From an uncultured Pseudodesulfovibrio sp. (GTDB lineage Bacteria > Desulfobacterota > Desulfovibrionia > Desulfovibrionales > Desulfovibrionaceae): a DNA stretch of 64,000 nt. The position numbers were made by a program, and so were the translations under genes. Location of the stretch: NCBI RefSeq assembly GCF_963662885.1, contig NZ_OY760059.1:310001-374000 (forward strand), given 5' to 3'. Of the stretch, positions 1 through 8,582 are shown one piece after another (the first letter of the stretch is position 1; every line of letters starts with the position of its first letter). Under the pieces are notes generated by a model. The model worked only from the letters and a program-made list of their open reading frames with translations, had not been told where the DNA came from and ran no database searches.

Positions 1-997
1 GTTCTTCGGCCGCATCTCGGACCATCTGGGCCGCAAGCCTGTCACCTTCCTCGCCTTCGGACTGGCGGCCGTGGCCAGCCTGATCCTGCTGCACGTGGAC
101 AGCGCATGGCCGCTGATCATCGCCCGGCTCCTGCTCGGGCTGTCCTGCGGCCTGGCTTCCAGCGCCATCGCGGCGTACGTGGTGGACAGCGCGCCGCCTT
201 CCCTGAGTTGGTTGTCCGCAGTGATCGTGGGCAACTCGCCCATGGTCGGGCTGACCCTGGGCGCACTGGCCTCGGGCACGCTGGTCGAGTACGCCCCATA
301 CCCGAGGATGCTCTGTTACCTCTTCGTCCTGATCGAGATCGCGGTGGTCTGTGCCCTGGTCCTGCTGGGCAGGGAGACCATGGAGCGCAAGCCCGGCTTG
401 GTCGCCTCCTTCCGGCCCACCTTTTCCATGCCCCAAGCGGACAGGCGGCTGTACCCTATCTCGGCCTGCCTCTTTTTGGCCACCTGGGCTCTGGGCGGCT
501 TTTTCCAGGCCTACGGTCCGTCCATCGCGGCCGACCAACTCGGCTCGTCGAGCACGCTCACCGCAGCCATCGTGTTCTCCTCCTTCCTGCTGCCCAGCGC
601 CATCGGCGGTCCGCTTTCAGCCAGGCTCTCCCCGGCCCGGGCGCAGCGTTTCGGCATCGTCGGCTTCACCCTGGCCGTGGTCGGCGTGATCATGGCCGTG
701 AAAATGTCCATGATCGTCACCTTCCTGATCATGAGCGCCATCGCGGGCGCGGCTCAGGGCGTTGCGTTGACGGGCAGCATCCGCTCCCTGCTCGACGGCA
801 TCTCCTCGCGCGACCGGGCCGGAGTCCTGTCGCTGATCTATGCCACATCGTACACCGGTGCGGCGGTGACCAGCTTTCTGGCCGGTCAGCTCTCCAAGTT
901 CCTGAACCTCTACCAGTTGCTCCTGTGTTACGGCGGACTGGCCGCCGCAGCCTGCGTGATCACGCTCGTTTTTGCCCGCGAACCGGGGGAGAGCTGA
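1..997 (+). CDS. MFS transporter, 5'-truncated by window edge
   Basis: Membrane transporter of the major facilitator superfamily; the substrate is not identifiable. The reading frame is open from base 2, so about 331 residues are visible and the start lies outside the window. The motif GRISDHLGRKP at visible residues 3-13 is the MFS motif A of the loop between TM2 and TM3, so roughly the first two membrane segments (60-70 residues) are missing. Long hydrophobic helices follow, with the usual hydrophilic central loop around visible residues 120-150 (RETMERKP...PQADRR). It ends with TGA at 995-997. No partner gene on the same strand is close enough to suggest an operon or a substrate. Confidence 0.85.
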   Translation, partial: FFGRISDHLGRKPVTFLAFGLAAVASLILLHVDSAWPLIIARLLLGLSCGLASSAIAAYVVDSAPPSLSWLSAVIVGNSPMVGLTLGALASGTLVEYAPYPRMLCYLFVLIEIAVVCALVLLGRETMERKPGLVASFRPTFSMPQADRRLYPISACLFLATWALGGFFQAYGPSIAADQLGSSSTLTAAIVFSSFLLPSAIGGPLSARLSPARAQRFGIVGFTLAVVGVIMAVKMSMIVTFLIMSAIAGAAQGVALTGSIRSLLDGISSRDRAGVLSLIYATSYTGAAVTSFLAGQLSKFLNLYQLLLCYGGLAAAACVITLVFAREPGES

Positions 998-1196
998 GCC
1001 TGAGCCGTCAGCGCCGATCAAGAGACACGAATGGGCAACGAATCCCTGCCCAAAAACCCTCCAACGCCTGCCGATTTGGACGATCGGGCAATACTTGTGG
1101 AGAAATGGCCTACATGGCCGGTCTGAAATGACGTATGGTGGGGTTGTTAGGTTGACGGAAGGATCACCCTTCCAGACCAACCACAAGGAGCCAAAT

Positions 1197-1418
1197 ATGA
1201 ATATAGTCGAAATATACCAAACTCTCCTGCAGCAGACGGACGCCGCCTGGACCTGCGCCGCCACGGTCGGCGGCTGGTTCTCCGCGGAACTGCTCTGCTC
1301 CATGACCGTGAACATCACCATCCTGGCCGCCGTGCTGTTCGGTGCAGTCCGTTTGTTTGCGCCGATCCGCCTCAAGAACGGGACGGATTCCACCTCAACG
1401 CCCATGCGCCGCAACTGA
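1197..1418 (+). CDS. small membrane protein, unknown function
   Basis: Predicted 73-residue protein of unknown function. An ATG at 1197 is preceded by an AAGGAG ribosome-binding site at 1185-1190 with good spacing, which is the main reason to believe in it. The middle (about residues 26-52) is hydrophobic and long enough for one membrane helix, followed by a short basic tail rich in Arg, Thr and Asn. It sits alone between the MFS gene and the metallo-hydrolase gene, 45 bases upstream of the latter and on the same strand, so the two may be cotranscribed. I do not recognise a family. Confidence 0.5.
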   Translation: MNIVEIYQTLLQQTDAAWTCAATVGGWFSAELLCSMTVNITILAAVLFGAVRLFAPIRLKNGTDSTSTPMRRN

Positions 1419-1463
1419 TTCGGGTTACGGCCGGGACCAGTCCGCAACACGAGATGCACAGCC

Positions 1464-2579
1464 ATGAACATGCTCTATAAAATCATCATACTGCTCGCCC
1501 TGCTGGCACTGGTGCTCGCCGTTTCCGGCTGCTTCTATTTCCGGCAGGAGAAGTTCGGCAGGCTGCCCCAGGGAGCCCGCCTCGACCGCATTTCCCAGTC
1601 TCCCAACTACCATGGGGGGACCTTCGAAAACCGCGAACCCATCGTCAGCGTGGTCGAGGGCGGCGAGGGACTCGGCCTGTGGCTGAAGTTTCTGCTGCGC
1701 AACGACGACAACCTGACTCCGCCCGCGCCCATGCCCACGGTCAAGACCGACCTCAAGGGCATGGACCCGAACCGTGACGCCGTGGTCTGGCTGGGACACT
1801 CTTCCTACTTCATCCGGCTCGGCGGCCGGACCATCCTGATCGACCCGGTCTTGAGCGACCACGCCGCGCCCGTGTCCTTCTCGACCCGCGCCTTTGACGG
1901 CACGACCATCTACACCGCCGGGGACATGCCGGACATCGACTACCTGCTCATCTCCCACGACCACTGGGACCACCTGGACTACGACACGGTCACGGCCCTG
2001 GAGCCGAGGATCAAACACGTAGTAACAGGGCTGGGCGTCGGCGAACACTTCGCCCGCTGGGGCTTTCCAGATGACAAGGTCGTGGAGGCCGACTGGGACG
2101 ACGACGTGCAATTGGAGGACGGATTGACCATTCACGTCCTGACGGCACGGCATTTTTCCGGACGTCTGTTCGACCGCAACCGCACCCTGTGGGTCGCCTT
2201 TGCCCTGGAGACCCCGTCCCAGCGCATCTTCTACAGCGGCGACAGCGGCTACGGAACCCACTTCAAGGCCATCGGCCAGCGGTTCGGCGGGTTCAACCTG
2301 GCCCTGCTCGACAGCGGCCAGTACAACAAGGCGTGGCAGTACGTGCACATGAATCCCGAGCAGTCGGTCCAGGCCGCCCAGGACCTGAACGCCGCAGCCG
2401 CCCTGCCGTCCCACGCCGGCCGGTTCAACATCTCCTACCACTCCTGGGACGATCCGTTCCGGCGCTTTGCGGCCGCCAGCGAAGACAAGTCGTTCCGCCT
2501 CGTCACGCCGGAAATCGGCGAGACCGTTTATCTCGACGACACCCACCAGACCTTCCCCCACTGGTGGGAGACACTGTAG
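1464..2579 (+). CDS. MBL-fold metallohydrolase lipoprotein (NAPE-PLD/UlaG-like)
   Basis: Predicted zinc-dependent hydrolase of the metallo-beta-lactamase fold, 371 residues. The metal motif SHDHWDHLD lies near residue 160, and further ligands are suggested by GDSGYGTHF and PSHAGRF in the C-terminal half. The order and the C-terminal layout resemble the family that includes N-acyl-phosphatidylethanolamine phospholipase D and UlaG, so a phosphodiester or lactone substrate is possible, but none can be assigned. The N-terminus is a hydrophobic segment ending in the lipobox-like VSGC at about residues 20-23, so the protein is probably a lipoprotein on the periplasmic side. A strong terminator follows directly. 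Confidence 0.85.
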   Translation: MNMLYKIIILLALLALVLAVSGCFYFRQEKFGRLPQGARLDRISQSPNYHGGTFENREPIVSVVEGGEGLGLWLKFLLRNDDNLTPPAPMPTVKTDLKGMDPNRDAVVWLGHSSYFIRLGGRTILIDPVLSDHAAPVSFSTRAFDGTTIYTAGDMPDIDYLLISHDHWDHLDYDTVTALEPRIKHVVTGLGVGEHFARWGFPDDKVVEADWDDDVQLEDGLTIHVLTARHFSGRLFDRNRTLWVAFALETPSQRIFYSGDSGYGTHFKAIGQRFGGFNLALLDSGQYNKAWQYVHMNPEQSVQAAQDLNAAAALPSHAGRFNISYHSWDDPFRRFAAASEDKSFRLVTPEIGETVYLDDTHQTFPHWWETL

Positions 2580-2592
2580 TCCTCCACGCACG

Positions 2593-2631
2593 AAAAAGCC
2601 CCGCCACGGATCCACGTGACGGGGCTTTTTT
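2593..2631. terminator. bidirectional intrinsic terminator
   Basis: Hairpin with arms AAAAAGCCCCG (2593-2603) and CGGGGCTTTTT (2620-2630). The A and T runs on its two sides let it serve both the plus-strand hydrolase gene and the convergent metX-metW operon. Confidence 0.85.
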
Positions 2632-2651
2632 CATGTCTGAAAAGGAGGCCG

Positions 2652-3266
2652 CTACGAATCCTGGTGCCGTCCCTGACCGAGCATGAAGACGCCGAAGGTG
2701 GCGAACAGGTTGGGCAGAAAGGTGATGACCTTGCCCTGCTCGTCGTGGTGGTGGGTGGAAATGGCCACCTCCTTGACGATGGGAACGCCCAGGTGTCGGC
2801 AGAACCTGCGGAAGTCGATGATCGGAATGACCCGGATGTTCGGGGTGTTGTACCACTCGTACGGCAGCTCCTTGGACATGGGCGCGCGCCCGGTAAAGAG
2901 CATCTGGAGCCGGTTCCGGAAATGGGTGAAGTTCGGGAACGAAACAATGCCGAGCCTGCCCACGCGCAACATCTCCCGGATAAGGGTCTCCGGGTCCAGG
3001 ACCTGCATCAGGGCCTGAGACAGGATGACGTAGTCAAACGCGTTGTCCGGGTAGTCCTCGATCTCCTCGTAGATGTCGCCGTGGATGACGGACAACCCCT
3101 TGGCGATGGCCTCGCCCGCAGCCTGCTCGTCGATCTCGATACCGGTGCCGAGGATGGATTTCTGTTCGGTCAGGTGGGCCAGCAGCGAGCCGGTGCGGCA
3201 GCCGAGGTCGAGCACGCGGCTGCCCGGTTCTATCCATTTTGCGATGACTTGAAGATCGAATCTCAT
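2652..3266 (-). CDS. metW: methionine biosynthesis protein MetW
   Basis: MetW-type class I SAM-methyltransferase-like protein, 204 residues. The motif VLDLGCRTGSLLAHL near residue 18 is the glycine-rich SAM-binding loop, and VILSQALMQVL is typical of the family. In many proteobacteria MetW works with MetX to make acyl-homoserine for methionine synthesis; its precise chemical role is less clear than that of MetX. The start ATG at 3266 overlaps the metX stop in an ATGA (3263-3266), which fixes the start and indicates translational coupling. A longer upstream extension of the frame only shadows metX. Confidence 0.92.
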   Translation of the reverse strand: MRFDLQVIAKWIEPGSRVLDLGCRTGSLLAHLTEQKSILGTGIEIDEQAAGEAIAKGLSVIHGDIYEEIEDYPDNAFDYVILSQALMQVLDPETLIREMLRVGRLGIVSFPNFTHFRNRLQMLFTGRAPMSKELPYEWYNTPNIRVIPIIDFRRFCRHLGVPIVKEVAISTHHHDEQGKVITFLPNLFATFGVFMLGQGRHQDS

Positions 3267-4444
3267 TCGGACTCTCCGATGCGGCAGTGCAGACAGACCT
3301 TGTTCAAAAAGCCGGAGAGCAGGTCGGAAAGCCGCGTGTTGGGCAACAGGAAGGCGTCGTGGCCCCACGGGGCCTCGATCTCGCAGAACGAGACGTCCAG
3401 GCTGTTCTTTTTCATGGCCTTGACCATGGTCTTGGACTGGTAGGTCGGGTAGAGCCAGTCCGAGGTGAAGGAGACCACAAGGTAGCGGCAGGAGGCGCGC
3501 GAAAAGGCGGCCACCAGGGAGCCGTCGCCGTACTGGTTCTCCAGGTTGAAATAGTCGGCGGCCTTGGTCAGGTAGAGGAACGAGTTGGCGTCGAAACGGT
3601 CCACGAACTTGTTGCCCTGGTAGCGCAGGTAGCTCTCCACCTGGAAGTCGGCCTCGAAATCGAAGGACAGTTCCACGCGGTCCTGCAGCCTGCGGTCGAA
3701 CTTGTGGCGCATGGACTCGTCGGACAGATAGGTGATGTGCCCGACCATGCGGGCCACGGCCAGGCCGTGCTCCGGGCGGCCGGATTCATAGTAGTCGCCC
3801 CGGTTCCACTTGGGGTCGGCCATGATCGCCTGGCGGGCCACCTCGTTGAAGGCGATGGCCTGGGCCGAGTGCTTGGTGGTGGTGGCCAGGGGAATGGCCG
3901 CGTGGACCTTGTGCGGGTAGCGCACGGACCACTCCAGGACCTGCATGCCCCCGACAGACCCGCCGACCACGGCCAGCAGCGTGCCAATGCCGAAGGAATC
4001 CACCAGCCGCCGCTGGGCGCGGACCATATCGCCGATGGTCACCACGGGGAACGATGCGCCGTACTGCCGCCCGGTCTCGGGATTCTCACAGGAAGGCCCG
4101 GTGGACCCCATGCACCCGCCGATGACGTTGGAGCAGATGACGAAATACTTGTCCGTGTCGATGGGCTTGCCCGGCCCGACCATGAGGTCCCACCACCCCG
4201 GCTTGGGGTCGTTTTCATCATAGAACCCGGCCACATGGGAGTCGCCGGTCAGGGCGTGGCAAACCAGAATGGCGTTGGTCTTGTCCTTGTTCAGGGTGCC
4301 GCAGGTCTCGTAGGCCAGGGTGACCGGCCCGAGCCTGCGCCCGGATTCGAGCACCAGCGGATCGTCCATGCCAAAGGTGAAGAATTGCTTCTCCACCACG
4401 CCCACGGACTCCCCGGTCTCGATCTGATCGATATATTCGCTCAT
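3263..4444 (-). CDS. metX: homoserine O-acetyltransferase (or succinyltransferase) MetX
   Basis: Alpha/beta-hydrolase-fold enzyme, 393 residues from the ATG at 4444, which acylates homoserine as the first committed step of methionine synthesis in the cytoplasm. The nucleophile elbow is GGSVGGMQ near residue 150; the acid and base of the triad are plausibly in TSDWLYP and GHDAFLLP near the C-terminus. Whether acetyl-CoA or succinyl-CoA is used cannot be decided by eye. An in-frame TTG at 4480 would add 12 residues and is less likely. The gene overlaps metW by four bases. It follows the MarR gene by 78 bases on the same strand, so readthrough from that operon is possible. Confidence 0.93.
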   Translation of the reverse strand: MSEYIDQIETGESVGVVEKQFFTFGMDDPLVLESGRRLGPVTLAYETCGTLNKDKTNAILVCHALTGDSHVAGFYDENDPKPGWWDLMVGPGKPIDTDKYFVICSNVIGGCMGSTGPSCENPETGRQYGASFPVVTIGDMVRAQRRLVDSFGIGTLLAVVGGSVGGMQVLEWSVRYPHKVHAAIPLATTTKHSAQAIAFNEVARQAIMADPKWNRGDYYESGRPEHGLAVARMVGHITYLSDESMRHKFDRRLQDRVELSFDFEADFQVESYLRYQGNKFVDRFDANSFLYLTKAADYFNLENQYGDGSLVAAFSRASCRYLVVSFTSDWLYPTYQSKTMVKAMKKNSLDVSFCEIEAPWGHDAFLLPNTRLSDLLSGFLNKVCLHCRIGESE

Positions 4445-4522
4445 GCCGGAGAAAATAAGGCAGGGAACGGGTGCGGTCAATGGCGCACCTATAGCGAAGC
4501 GTTATGGCGTCGATGGCCCGCG

Positions 4523-4933
4523 CTAGAACTGCGCGTTCATGCTCGTCAGGCAGCGCAGCAGCGCCTCGCGGTCCTCGGGCGGACACGACGCCACCAGTTC
4601 CTCGGTCAGGCGCAGATGCAAACGGTCGTGCTCCTCGAACAGCGCCTTACCCTGCTCGGTCAGCTCCACGTTGATGGACCGGCGGTCCGTGTCGTGCGGC
4701 ACGCGGCGCACGCATTCCTTGTCCTCAAGGCGGTCCACCAGCACGGTCAGGGTGCCGGTGGTGATGCCCATGGCCTCGGCCAGTTCCTTCATGCGCATGG
4801 CCCCGTGGATGCCGAGCACCTCCAGGGTGTGCATCTGCGGCAGGGTCATGCCCTTTTCGCGGACCACGTCGTGCTCCCAGGACGAGAGCTTCTCGAAAAA
4901 CTCCACAATGGCGTGGTTGATTCTGCCGACCAT
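4523..4933 (-). CDS. MarR-family transcriptional regulator
   Basis: Winged-helix regulator of the MarR family, 136 residues. The DNA-binding helix-turn-helix is around MKELAEAMGITTGTLTVLVD (residues 47-66), followed by the wing with the characteristic DTDRRS. The start ATG at 4933 has a strong AGGGAGGGG ribosome-binding site. The stop of the metal-transporter gene is only 11 bases upstream, so the two form an operon. By analogy with other MarR-family regulators placed beside a transporter, it probably represses its own operon through the two palindromes upstream of the transporter. The ligand is inferred to be a metal ion only from the neighbour. Confidence 0.88.
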   Translation of the reverse strand: MVGRINHAIVEFFEKLSSWEHDVVREKGMTLPQMHTLEVLGIHGAMRMKELAEAMGITTGTLTVLVDRLEDKECVRRVPHDTDRRSINVELTEQGKALFEEHDRLHLRLTEELVASCPPEDREALLRCLTSMNAQF

Positions 4934-4944
4934 GTCCCCTCCCT

Positions 4945-5775
4945 CTAGATGGACGTATACAGGCTGTAGGCCCCGAACGCGATGGTCATGACCCCGGCGG
5001 CGCGCATGACCAGGGGCTCGATCCACTCCTGGGTCAGGGTGCGCATCAGCCCGGCAGCCTTGTAGATGGCGAATATGATCGCGCCGAGCGTCAGCCCGGT
5101 GGCCACGGCGTACACGCCGAAGACCGCCGTGCCCTTGAGCACGCTGCCCGAGTCGAGCGCGTAGGTGTACATGAGCGCTACGGTCGGACACGGCACGATC
5201 ATGTTCACGAACCCGATGGTGAACAGGCCCCACACGGTCATGGACCGGGCCGTGGGTTTGGCCCCGTGACCATGGCAGGCGTGGCAGTGACCGTCCGCCT
5301 CGTGGTGATCGTGGTCGTGGTGGTGATGATCGTGATCATGGTCCTCCTCCCCGTGATCGTCGTGGGCATGGACGTGCGTATGCTCGTGACCGTGCTCATG
5401 ATGGTGGTCATGGTCATGATGGTGGTCATGCCCGTGTTCGTGGTCATGGTCGTGGCTGTGCAGCAGATGCGGCCTGAATATCAGGATCAACCCCAGAAGA
5501 AGCAGAACCGCAAAGGTGGCCACGTCCACGTACAGGGTGAAGGAATGGGGAATGGCCAGGGAGATCGAGCCGAGCGTCAGCCCGATGAGCAGGCAGGCCA
5601 GGGTGGTCCCGGCGATAAACGACAGGGTCAGGGACAGGACCCGCCCGCCCCGCTTCTCGCCGTACACGAACGGGGCCAGAACCAGCCAGGAGTGGCCGCA
5701 TGGATTGACACCGTGCACCAGCCCGAGAAAGACGCTTGACTGCAGGGCCACCCAGAATATGGAATCGAATTGCAT
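4945..5775 (-). CDS. NicO/RcnA-like metal transporter with His-rich loop
   Basis: Integral membrane protein of 276 residues with about six membrane segments. The first helix carries HGVNPCGHSW, the His/Asn-Pro-Cys signature of the NicO/UreH-like transporter group. Between helices 3 and 4 is a cytosolic or periplasmic loop (about residues 105-170) made almost entirely of His, Asp, Glu and Gly, as in nickel/cobalt exporters such as RcnA. The most likely role is nickel or cobalt efflux, though uptake or another divalent metal is possible. The loop ends in GHCHACHGHG, which happens to match the haem-c pattern CXXCH but more likely binds metal. It is the first gene of an operon with the MarR gene. 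Confidence 0.8.
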   Translation of the reverse strand: MQFDSIFWVALQSSVFLGLVHGVNPCGHSWLVLAPFVYGEKRGGRVLSLTLSFIAGTTLACLLIGLTLGSISLAIPHSFTLYVDVATFAVLLLLGLILIFRPHLLHSHDHDHEHGHDHHHDHDHHHEHGHEHTHVHAHDDHGEEDHDHDHHHHDHDHHEADGHCHACHGHGAKPTARSMTVWGLFTIGFVNMIVPCPTVALMYTYALDSGSVLKGTAVFGVYAVATGLTLGAIIFAIYKAAGLMRTLTQEWIEPLVMRAAGVMTIAFGAYSLYTSI

Positions 5776-5803
5776 GATCAGTCCAATTTGTTTGAGTGCA
5801 TGA

Positions 5804-5854
5804 TAGTTTGACTTTCAAACCTTCTAAGCGGGATTTAGTTTGAATGTCAAGCTA
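5804..5854 (-). promoter_or_regulatory. paired MarR-type operators and promoter region
   Basis: Two inverted repeats lie 29-79 bases upstream of the transporter start. The first is GTTTGA-CTT-TCAAAC at 5806-5820 (perfect six-base arms). The second is TAGTTTGA-ATG-TCAAGCTA at 5836-5854 (seven of eight positions pair). Both share the TTTGA-N3-TCAA core, and their centres are 32 bases apart, about three helical turns. On the minus strand the second repeat contains TTGACA (5850-5845), a good -35 hexamer. This arrangement suits autorepression by the MarR protein. Confidence 0.6.
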
Positions 5855-5903
5855 ATCTGCCGCAACCACAAATGAGGCATTATTCCGGACAAATAGGAGG
5901 ATG

Positions 5904-6302
5904 TCAGTCGGTTGAGAGCGTCTGGCCGCCGAAGAGTTTCCACGCGGCCATGCCGCCGGTCAGATTGCGCACGTCGGTGTAGCCGCCCTGCTGCATCTGC
6001 CGGACCGTGGGCGGGGAGCGATGCCCGGTCATGCAGACCACGACCAGGGGTTTGTTCGGATCGGGCGCGGCCAGTGCCAGCTCGTTCAGGCTGGCCGGAT
6101 ACGGCACGTTGATCGCGCCGGGGATGTGGAACAACGCATACTCGCCGGGCGTGCGCACGTCGAGGATCGTCGGGGGAGCATCCTTTTTCAGGGCCGCCTT
6201 CAGCGCCCACGGAGACAGGGGACGGACGCCCGCCAACCACCAGCCCGCATCCCACAGCACCAGCAAGGCAAGAACGATGAGGACGGCGGTTGAGGCGCGC
6301 AC
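5904..6302 (-). CDS. rhodanese-like domain protein, membrane-anchored
   Basis: Single rhodanese domain of 132 residues including an N-terminal hydrophobic helix (about residues 5-25) that should anchor it or direct it to the periplasm. The active-site loop is CMTGHRS, with the catalytic cysteine that carries a persulfide in sulfurtransferases; ILDVRTPGEY is the family's conserved first motif. It starts with GTG at 6302, three bases after the stop of the mechanosensitive channel gene, so the two are cotranscribed. A role in sulfur transfer outside the cytoplasm is plausible in a sulfur-metabolising organism, but the acceptor is unknown. Confidence 0.88.
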   Translation of the reverse strand: MRASTAVLIVLALLVLWDAGWWLAGVRPLSPWALKAALKKDAPPTILDVRTPGEYALFHIPGAINVPYPASLNELALAAPDPNKPLVVVCMTGHRSPPTVRQMQQGGYTDVRNLTGGMAAWKLFGGQTLSTD

Positions 6303-6305
6303 GGG

Positions 6306-7682
6306 CTACTCTTCGGTACGCGAGGGAGACGGTGCCGCGGGAGCGTCGTCCGCGTCCTGGGGATCGCCCCGGTCCACGGTCACGGCCAGTGCCGAACCGG
6401 GCTTGAGGAGCACGTCGCGCTGCGGGAACGGGAAGGTGACGCCGTTTTCGTGGAACAGTTCCCAGATACGCTTGAGCACGTCGCTCTTGATGTTGGTCAC
6501 CCCGTCGTTGGTGTCCGCGATCCAGGCACGCAGCTCCAGGTTGACCGAGCTGTCGCCGAACTCGATGAGCATGGCCCGGGGCTCGGGCGAGGTCAGGATG
6601 CGCTTCATGCCCTTGGGAGCTTCCTCCATGAGGCTCAGAGCCTTGTTCACGTCGGATTCGTAGGCGATGCCCACCGGAATGCGCAGCCGGATATTGGTGT
6701 CCGAATAGGTCCAGTTGATGACCTCGTTGGTCACGAAATGCTCGTTGGGAATCAGGTATTCCTTGCCGTCCCGGGTCTTGACCGATGAAAAACGGCCGTA
6801 CACCCCGCTGACCGTGCCGAACACGCCGCCGACTTCGATGGTATCCCCCGGCTTGACGGACCGGTCCATGAGCAAAATGATCCCGGCCACGTAGTTGGAG
6901 ATGATCGTCTGCAGGCCGAAGCCGATGCCCACGCCGAGCGCGCTGGAAAAGATGGCCAGGCTGGTCAGGTCGATGCCCACGCTGGACATGGCCATGAGGA
7001 TGGCGATGGTGAACAGCGCGACCTTGATCGTCTTGCCGAGCAGGACCTGAACCGAGGGCGAGACATCGCGCATGTGGCTGATGCGCCCCACCGCAAAACG
7101 GGAGAGCATGACCGCGGCCTGGAGGAAGATGACAGCCAGGATAAGCCCCTTGACCGCGCCCAGGGCCGTAAACTTGGTCTCACCCAGGGAGAACGACAGG
7201 TTCTGCAGGAAATTGGTGAACGGCGTGAGCAGGCCGAGGATGTGCAGTCCGACAAAGACCCAGACCACGGTGGCCGTACTCCGGGCCAGACCCTTGTTGG
7301 GCATGGTCAGGGCCAGCAGGCGGATGGCGATGCCCGCCACGGTCAATTGGCTGAGCGCGTCCAGAACCCACGGGCGGTATTGCAGAAACTCGAACACCCC
7401 GGCCGTCATCTGGGCCAGGATGATGAACAGGACCAGCCCGCCTGACTGCACGACGACATAGAGCGCGCCCCTGGCAAGCGGATTGTGCACGTTCACGTAA
7501 CGCCACCGCTCCAGCCGGGGACGGATCACCCGCCATACGGCCAGGGCGACCAGGAGGGCGACCAGCGCGCACAGCCATTGGGCCGCCGTGCGCCAGGTCA
7601 ACACGTTGGTATTCAGCCAGTTCTCCAGGAAAAGGAGAATCTCCGTTATCTTGGACATGACCGGGGCGAGTTGTTCTTCCAT
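6306..7682 (-). CDS. MscS-family mechanosensitive channel
   Basis: Mechanosensitive channel of the MscS family, 458 residues. Five or six hydrophobic segments precede the conserved pore and upper cytoplasmic region, recognisable in GIGFGLQTIISNYVAGI and the beta-domain motif VKPGDTIEV. It is longer than E. coli MscS (286 residues) and closer in size to YnaI/YbdG types with extra N-terminal helices. The C-terminal tail is acidic and Pro/Ala-rich. It should open on membrane tension during hypo-osmotic shock. The rhodanese gene follows after three bases. Confidence 0.9.
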   Translation of the reverse strand: MEEQLAPVMSKITEILLFLENWLNTNVLTWRTAAQWLCALVALLVALAVWRVIRPRLERWRYVNVHNPLARGALYVVVQSGGLVLFIILAQMTAGVFEFLQYRPWVLDALSQLTVAGIAIRLLALTMPNKGLARSTATVVWVFVGLHILGLLTPFTNFLQNLSFSLGETKFTALGAVKGLILAVIFLQAAVMLSRFAVGRISHMRDVSPSVQVLLGKTIKVALFTIAILMAMSSVGIDLTSLAIFSSALGVGIGFGLQTIISNYVAGIILLMDRSVKPGDTIEVGGVFGTVSGVYGRFSSVKTRDGKEYLIPNEHFVTNEVINWTYSDTNIRLRIPVGIAYESDVNKALSLMEEAPKGMKRILTSPEPRAMLIEFGDSSVNLELRAWIADTNDGVTNIKSDVLKRIWELFHENGVTFPFPQRDVLLKPGSALAVTVDRGDPQDADDAPAAPSPSRTEE

Positions 7683-7705
7683 GGGAAACCTCGGGGCCGA
7701 GACTA

Positions 7706-8569
7706 TCAGCCCTGAACCGCCAGATCAATGACAGTGGCAAGGAACAGGACCACCGAGATGACCCCGTTCATGGTGAAGAAGGCCACATTCACACGGCTCA
7801 TGTCGTCCGCCTTGACCAGCAGGTGCTCTGCCATGAGGACCACGCCCATCAGCACCGCCACCGTAAAATAGACCGCGCCGAGCTGCGCGGCCCAGCCGGC
7901 CAGCAGCAGGAAGGCGGCCGCCGCCACATGGCTCAGGGTGGAGATGAACAGAGCCGCCGGAAGACCCAGCCGGGCCGGGATGGACCACAGGCCGTGTTCG
8001 CGGTCGAAGTCCGCGTCCTGACTGGCGTACAGCAGATCGAACCCGGCCACCCACAGGGTCACGCCGCAGAACAGCAGGACCGAAGACAGGGAAATGGACG
8101 GCGACACGCAGATCCAGCCCGCCACCGGGGCCAACCCCAGAACCGTACCCAGCACGAAGTGGCACCAGTAGGTGAACCGCTTGCAGAAGCTGTAGGACGC
8201 GGCCATGACCAGGGCCACGGGTGAAAGCAGCAGGCAGAGGGTGTTCATCAATGCGCAGGCGGCCACGAAGACCACGGCCGTGCCCGCGATGAACACCAGG
8301 GTGAACCGGGTGGACAGCTCGCCCGTGACCAGTTCGCGTTTCTGGGTGCGCGGGTTCTCGCGGTCGATGTCCAGGTCGGCGTAGCGGTTGAAGGCCATGG
8401 CGAATGAGCGCACGGCCACCATGGCCACGGTCAACACGACCAGGTTGTACAACCCAGGCCACCCTCCGGCGGCCAGGAACGCGCCCATGTAGGCGAAAGG
8501 CAGGGCAAAAACCGAGTGCTCGATCTTGACCATCCTGCATATGGTGGCCAGGTCCTTGGCAAAACTCAT
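7706..8569 (-). CDS. UbiA-family prenyltransferase (menaquinone pathway, MqnP-like)
   Basis: Polytopic UbiA-superfamily prenyltransferase, 287 residues, about eight or nine membrane helices. The two aspartate-rich Mg-diphosphate sites are visible: NRYADLDIDRENPRT near residue 62 and YASQDADFDREHG near residue 180. UbiA relatives join a polyprenyl chain to 4-hydroxybenzoate or, in futalosine-pathway organisms, to 1,4-dihydroxy-6-naphthoate (MqnP). Sulfate reducers use menaquinone, so the second reaction is the better guess; no other quinone genes are nearby to confirm it. It lies 23 bases upstream of the mscS gene on the same strand. Confidence 0.85.
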   Translation of the reverse strand: MSFAKDLATICRMVKIEHSVFALPFAYMGAFLAAGGWPGLYNLVVLTVAMVAVRSFAMAFNRYADLDIDRENPRTQKRELVTGELSTRFTLVFIAGTAVVFVAACALMNTLCLLLSPVALVMAASYSFCKRFTYWCHFVLGTVLGLAPVAGWICVSPSISLSSVLLFCGVTLWVAGFDLLYASQDADFDREHGLWSIPARLGLPAALFISTLSHVAAAAFLLLAGWAAQLGAVYFTVAVLMGVVLMAEHLLVKADDMSRVNVAFFTMNGVISVVLFLATVIDLAVQG

Positions 8570-8582
8570 TTTTCTCTCTCAG

